This document shows, in pieces, positions 61,154 through 64,000 of a stretch of 64,000 nt of DNA; position 1 is the first letter of the stretch, and the number at the start of each line of letters is the position of its first letter. The position numbers and the translations under genes are program-made. The stretch covers positions 37,137-101,136 of the forward strand of contig NZ_NOLJ01000008.1 in the NCBI RefSeq assembly GCF_002246015.1. Reading direction: 5' to 3'. This DNA comes from Nostoc sp. 'Peltigera membranacea cyanobiont' 210A (GTDB lineage: Bacteria; Cyanobacteriota; Cyanobacteriia; Cyanobacteriales; Nostocaceae). Under the pieces are notes generated by a model. It did not search any database. It saw only the letters and a program-made list of their open reading frames with translations, and was not told the DNA's origin.

Positions 61154-62254
61154 ATGAAAATTGCTCTCGTCCATGATTATTTAACCCAGCGAGGTGGCGC
61201 AGAGCGTGTGTTTGAACTGCTTTGTAAGCGCTATCCCGAAGCAGATATTTTCACATCTTTGTACGATCCCCAAAAAACTATCGATTTAGGCGATCGCATA
61301 GTTAATACAACTTTCTTACAAAAGATTCCTGGTGCAGCAAAATATTTCAGGTCGATGGCTCCTCTATATTTTCCTGCCTTTCGTGCCTTGGATCTGCAAG
61401 ACTACGATTTAATTATTAGTAGTAGCACCAGCTTTGCCAAAGCAGTACGAAAAAATCCCAATGCCCACCACATTTGTTTTTGCCATAACGTCACCCGTTT
61501 CTTATGGGATACAGCAACTTATTTAAGAGAGTACGGGGACTATAGATATTTTGCTCCTTTAATCGAACAAGTATTTCAAGTCATGAGAAAGGTAGACTTG
61601 AAATATGCACAGGAGCCTGACCTTTACATTGCTAATTCTAGTGTTGTTGCCCGCCGTATTGAAAAGATTTATGGCAAAAAGGCAATGATGGTAAACTATC
61701 CAATTGATACTAGTAAATTTGTTTTTTCAGATATAAAAGATGAATATTATCTGGCCTCCGCCCGGATGATCAGTTATAAGCGACTTGATATAATAGTCGA
61801 AGCTTTTAATTGGTTAGGGTGGCGGCTATTAATATCTGGTGACGGGCCAGAACTAGCACGGTTAAAATCCAAAGCATTACAAAATATTGTGTTCTTGGGA
61901 CACGTAAGTGATAGAACTCGCAAAGACTTGTTTTCCAAAGCCAAGTCTATTATTGTCGCAGCCTTAGAAGATTATGGATTAGTTCCAGTAGAGGCTAATG
62001 CAAGCGGTACACCAGTCATCGCTTATGGAGCGGGTGGAGTATTAGATACTCAAATACCAGGTGAAACAGGAGTCTTTTTCAAAAGACAAACACCCGATTC
62101 TCTACAAGTTGCTTTACTAGAAGCTAACGGCATTTCTTGGGATTACGATCGCATCCGTAATCATGCAGTAGCAAATTTTTCAGAAAATGCATTCTTTGGC
62201 AAGGTTGAGCAAATTATTAACCAAGCTTGTGGTGTGCAGCAATTATTCATTTGA
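61154..62254 (+). CDS. Family 4 glycosyltransferase
   Basis: A 366-residue GT-B retaining enzyme. Its N-terminal part has KIALVHDYLTQRGGAERVFELL and the CFCHNVTRFLWD segment. The donor half has YLASARMISYKRLDIIVEA, LISGDGPELARLK, VFLGHVSDRTRKDLFSKAK and the EDYGLVPVEANASGTPVIAYG Glu motif. This type transfers hexoses in exopolysaccharide assembly. It is placed right before the Wzc-like gene. Confidence 0.9.
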   Translation: MKIALVHDYLTQRGGAERVFELLCKRYPEADIFTSLYDPQKTIDLGDRIVNTTFLQKIPGAAKYFRSMAPLYFPAFRALDLQDYDLIISSSTSFAKAVRKNPNAHHICFCHNVTRFLWDTATYLREYGDYRYFAPLIEQVFQVMRKVDLKYAQEPDLYIANSSVVARRIEKIYGKKAMMVNYPIDTSKFVFSDIKDEYYLASARMISYKRLDIIVEAFNWLGWRLLISGDGPELARLKSKALQNIVFLGHVSDRTRKDLFSKAKSIIVAALEDYGLVPVEANASGTPVIAYGAGGVLDTQIPGETGVFFKRQTPDSLQVALLEANGISWDYDRIRNHAVANFSENAFFGKVEQIINQACGVQQLFI

Positions 62255-62379
62255 TTTCTGAATCTCTTTCCACTATCAGATTACCTATTTATTTGCTCTC
62301 CCCTGATTGGCGGTTCGTAAAAAAATAGGTATTCTTCGGAGAATCTCTTAGCGTAAGTCTTGAAGACAAGGATATAAAA

Positions 62380-64000
62380 GTGGTTCAAACTAGTCTAAAT
62401 CCTCATCTAGCTCCAGCTTCTGAAAATGAACCAAGTTACGGGCAAATGTTTGCCGTATTTGTGCGGAGATTTCCTTGGTTCTTAGCAGTATTAATTAGTT
62501 CTATTGCGATTGCTAGCATAGTAACTGTAAAAACAAAGCCTACTTATAAAAGTTCTATGCAACTGCTAGTAGAACCTAACTATCAAGGTAAAACGGAAGG
62601 TGGTGCGGGGGTAGACAATCAGTTTACTGACTCTAATGTGGTCATAGATACTGCCACTCAGCTTAACTTGATGCAAGGTTCGGGACTCATCCAGAAAGCA
62701 GTTGATAAACTTCAGTCTAATTATCCAGATATAACTTCAGCTGAAATTAAAGCTTCTTTGGTTTTAACTCAAATCAGGAGCAAAGAAGATAATGTCGCTA
62801 CTAAAATATTTCAAGTTGAATATACTGCTGGAGATCCTGAAAAAACCCAAAAAGTTCTGGATGCAATTCGACAAGTTTATCTGGAATATAACAAACAACA
62901 ACAGACTTCGCGTTTACAGAAAGGTCTGCAAATCATTAGGGAACAGCTAAGTAAAGCTAGTGAAGAAGTAAACGCTTCTGAAACAAATTTACAAAGATTT
63001 CGCAGAAATCAGAACTTAATCGATCCAGAGTCACAGGCGAAAGCAATTGAAACAGCTTTAAATAATCTTTCCCAAGAAAGACAGACAACTCGCGCTCAGT
63101 ATGGGGAAGCTTTAGCACGCCAAAAATCTTTAGAAGAACAACTTAACCGTTCTCCCCAAAATGCTCTAGTTGCTTCTCGTTTGAGTCAGTCTACTCGCTA
63201 TCAAGGCTTACTAAACGAAATCCAAAAAAGCGAATTGGCATTAGCACAAGAACGCTTACGCTTTACAGATCAAACTCCGAGTGTGCAAAAGCTCAAAGAA
63301 CAGCTTCAGGGCCAGAAGGAATTATTGCAACAAGAGGTAGGAAGAACTTTAGGCGAAAAGTCTGCTGGTGCATTCACTTCTGGAGACTCTCTTCTCGAAA
63401 AAGGACAGCTCGGCCAAATCGATCTCAGCCTTGCTGGTCAGTTAGTAGAAACGCAGACAACTATAGTTGCTTTAACTGCTCGCGATCAAACTTTGGCTCA
63501 GAAAGAAAACGAGTTGCGTTTGGAAATCAAACGCTTCCCGCCTCTGTTGGCTTATTACAATCGAATGCTACCGCAGTTGCAATTTAGTCGTGAAAGATTA
63601 GAGCAGCTTTTAAGAGCAGAACAACAATTACGACAAGAACTTTCCAAGGGTGGATTTAATTGGGAAGTGGTAGAAGATCCTCAAAAAGGCGCACAATTAG
63701 GCCCCAATCTCCAACAGAATTTGCTGTTAGGTGCTGTGGTTGGCTTAATGTTAGGAGGCATTGCTGCCTTTATCCGCGAATCGGCTGATGATGCAGTTCA
63801 CACCACTGCTGAGTTAGAGAAGCAAATGGCCATGCCGTTGTTGGGGACAACTCCCAAGTTACCGCCAGCTAAACCCAGAGAATCAATGATCAAGTTGCCT
63901 TTTGGCAAGCCAGAAGTTCTCGCTCCCTGGACGATTCAGGTATTGCAATCTCCACCGCGTTGGGAATCGCTGGATCTGATTTACAAAAACATTGAACTTT
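62380..64000 (+). CDS. Wzc/GumC-like polysaccharide co-polymerase and tyrosine autokinase, partial
   Basis: Starts at GTG 62380 after AAGGA at 62367-62371, and stays open to the window end (540 codons seen). It has a first membrane helix at about 36-51 (WFLAVLISSIAIASIV), a large periplasmic region with long coiled coils (about 150-410), and a second membrane helix near 447-465 (LLLGAVVGLMLGGIAAFI). The cytosolic part begins RESADDAVHTTAELEKQM, as in Wzc/BY-kinases, where an ATPase/tyrosine-kinase domain would follow beyond the edge. It would control chain length and export. Confidence 0.88.
   Translation, partial: MVQTSLNPHLAPASENEPSYGQMFAVFVRRFPWFLAVLISSIAIASIVTVKTKPTYKSSMQLLVEPNYQGKTEGGAGVDNQFTDSNVVIDTATQLNLMQGSGLIQKAVDKLQSNYPDITSAEIKASLVLTQIRSKEDNVATKIFQVEYTAGDPEKTQKVLDAIRQVYLEYNKQQQTSRLQKGLQIIREQLSKASEEVNASETNLQRFRRNQNLIDPESQAKAIETALNNLSQERQTTRAQYGEALARQKSLEEQLNRSPQNALVASRLSQSTRYQGLLNEIQKSELALAQERLRFTDQTPSVQKLKEQLQGQKELLQQEVGRTLGEKSAGAFTSGDSLLEKGQLGQIDLSLAGQLVETQTTIVALTARDQTLAQKENELRLEIKRFPPLLAYYNRMLPQLQFSRERLEQLLRAEQQLRQELSKGGFNWEVVEDPQKGAQLGPNLQQNLLLGAVVGLMLGGIAAFIRESADDAVHTTAELEKQMAMPLLGTTPKLPPAKPRESMIKLPFGKPEVLAPWTIQVLQSPPRWESLDLIYKNIEL

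Noticed and set aside
1..64000. tRNA, rRNA or tmRNA genes
   Set aside because: No cloverleaf-type or ribosomal sequence was recognised by eye in intergenic regions; a covariance-model scan would settle this.

Overview
The window is typical of a filamentous, probably heterocyst-forming, Nostoc/Anabaena-type cyanobacterium. The evidence is moderate GC, many GCGATCGC (HIP1) octamers, heptanucleotide short tandem repeats between genes, and cyanobacterial proteins: orange-carotenoid-protein fragments, a Tab2-type photosystem factor, a PatA-like regulator and DUF4330. The species cannot be named from sequence alone. No rRNA, tRNA, CRISPR array or transposase gene was found.

Layout. 0-5 kb: housekeeping singletons (DUF2470, phosphoesterase, M48 protease, DUF4330, a catalytically degraded alpha/beta hydrolase). 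5-8.5 kb: a secreted-type beta-sandwich protein, a membrane/armadillo protein, an orphan FtsE and a WecG/TagA glycosyltransferase. 8.9-11.9 kb: signalling genes (NarL regulator, then a REC-GAF-PP2C phosphatase coupled to an RsbW-like ATPase). 12.1-15.8 kb: the two halves of an OCP-type carotenoid system, a C-terminal-domain homolog (CTDH) and a helical carotenoid protein (HCP), separated by queG, a HAD phosphatase and a small acidic protein. 15.8-18.5 kb: a MacB/DevA-type ATPase, a Panacea-domain antitoxin overlapping an unknown gene, and an HNH nuclease overlapping a small partner. 18.6-24.9 kb: dehydrogenase, glycosyltransferase, exonuclease III, then a kinase/HopA1 pair that resembles the split Ser/Thr dehydratases of RiPP pathways.

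26-31 kb: TMEM14, a DUF815 AAA protein, then a membrane coiled-coil TerB-C protein followed by a BrxC/BrxD-like (DUF2791) ATPase, a Ter-type stress or conflict module. 31-35.3 kb: Uma2, an AGE epimerase, an aspartoacylase, Tab2 and YciI. 35.3-40.3 kb: a compact three-gene operon of two STAND ATPases around a 14-repeat WD40 protein whose 126-bp repeats are almost identical except at a few positions. This is the strongest candidate for an undescribed recognition or defence system. A 21-bp minisatellite and pheT follow. 43.7-46 kb: a secreted protein, a decayed VapBC pair and a PatA-like regulator. 46.7-50.5 kb: a complete TerY-P triad (vWA, PP2C, kinase with TPRs).

50.9-64 kb: a one-directional polysaccharide cluster (glucose-1-phosphate cytidylyltransferase, L-2-hydroxyglutarate oxidase, sugar epimerase, two tandem GT2s, two tandem PhyH-like dioxygenases, RfbC, SAF-domain oxidoreductase, GT4, and a Wzc-like protein cut by the window end). 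Its content recalls the heterocyst envelope polysaccharide island of Anabaena PCC 7120, but this is inference from memory. Small repeats are abundant: MITE-like elements with terminal inverted repeats, hairpins, and repeats inserted in frame into three genes.
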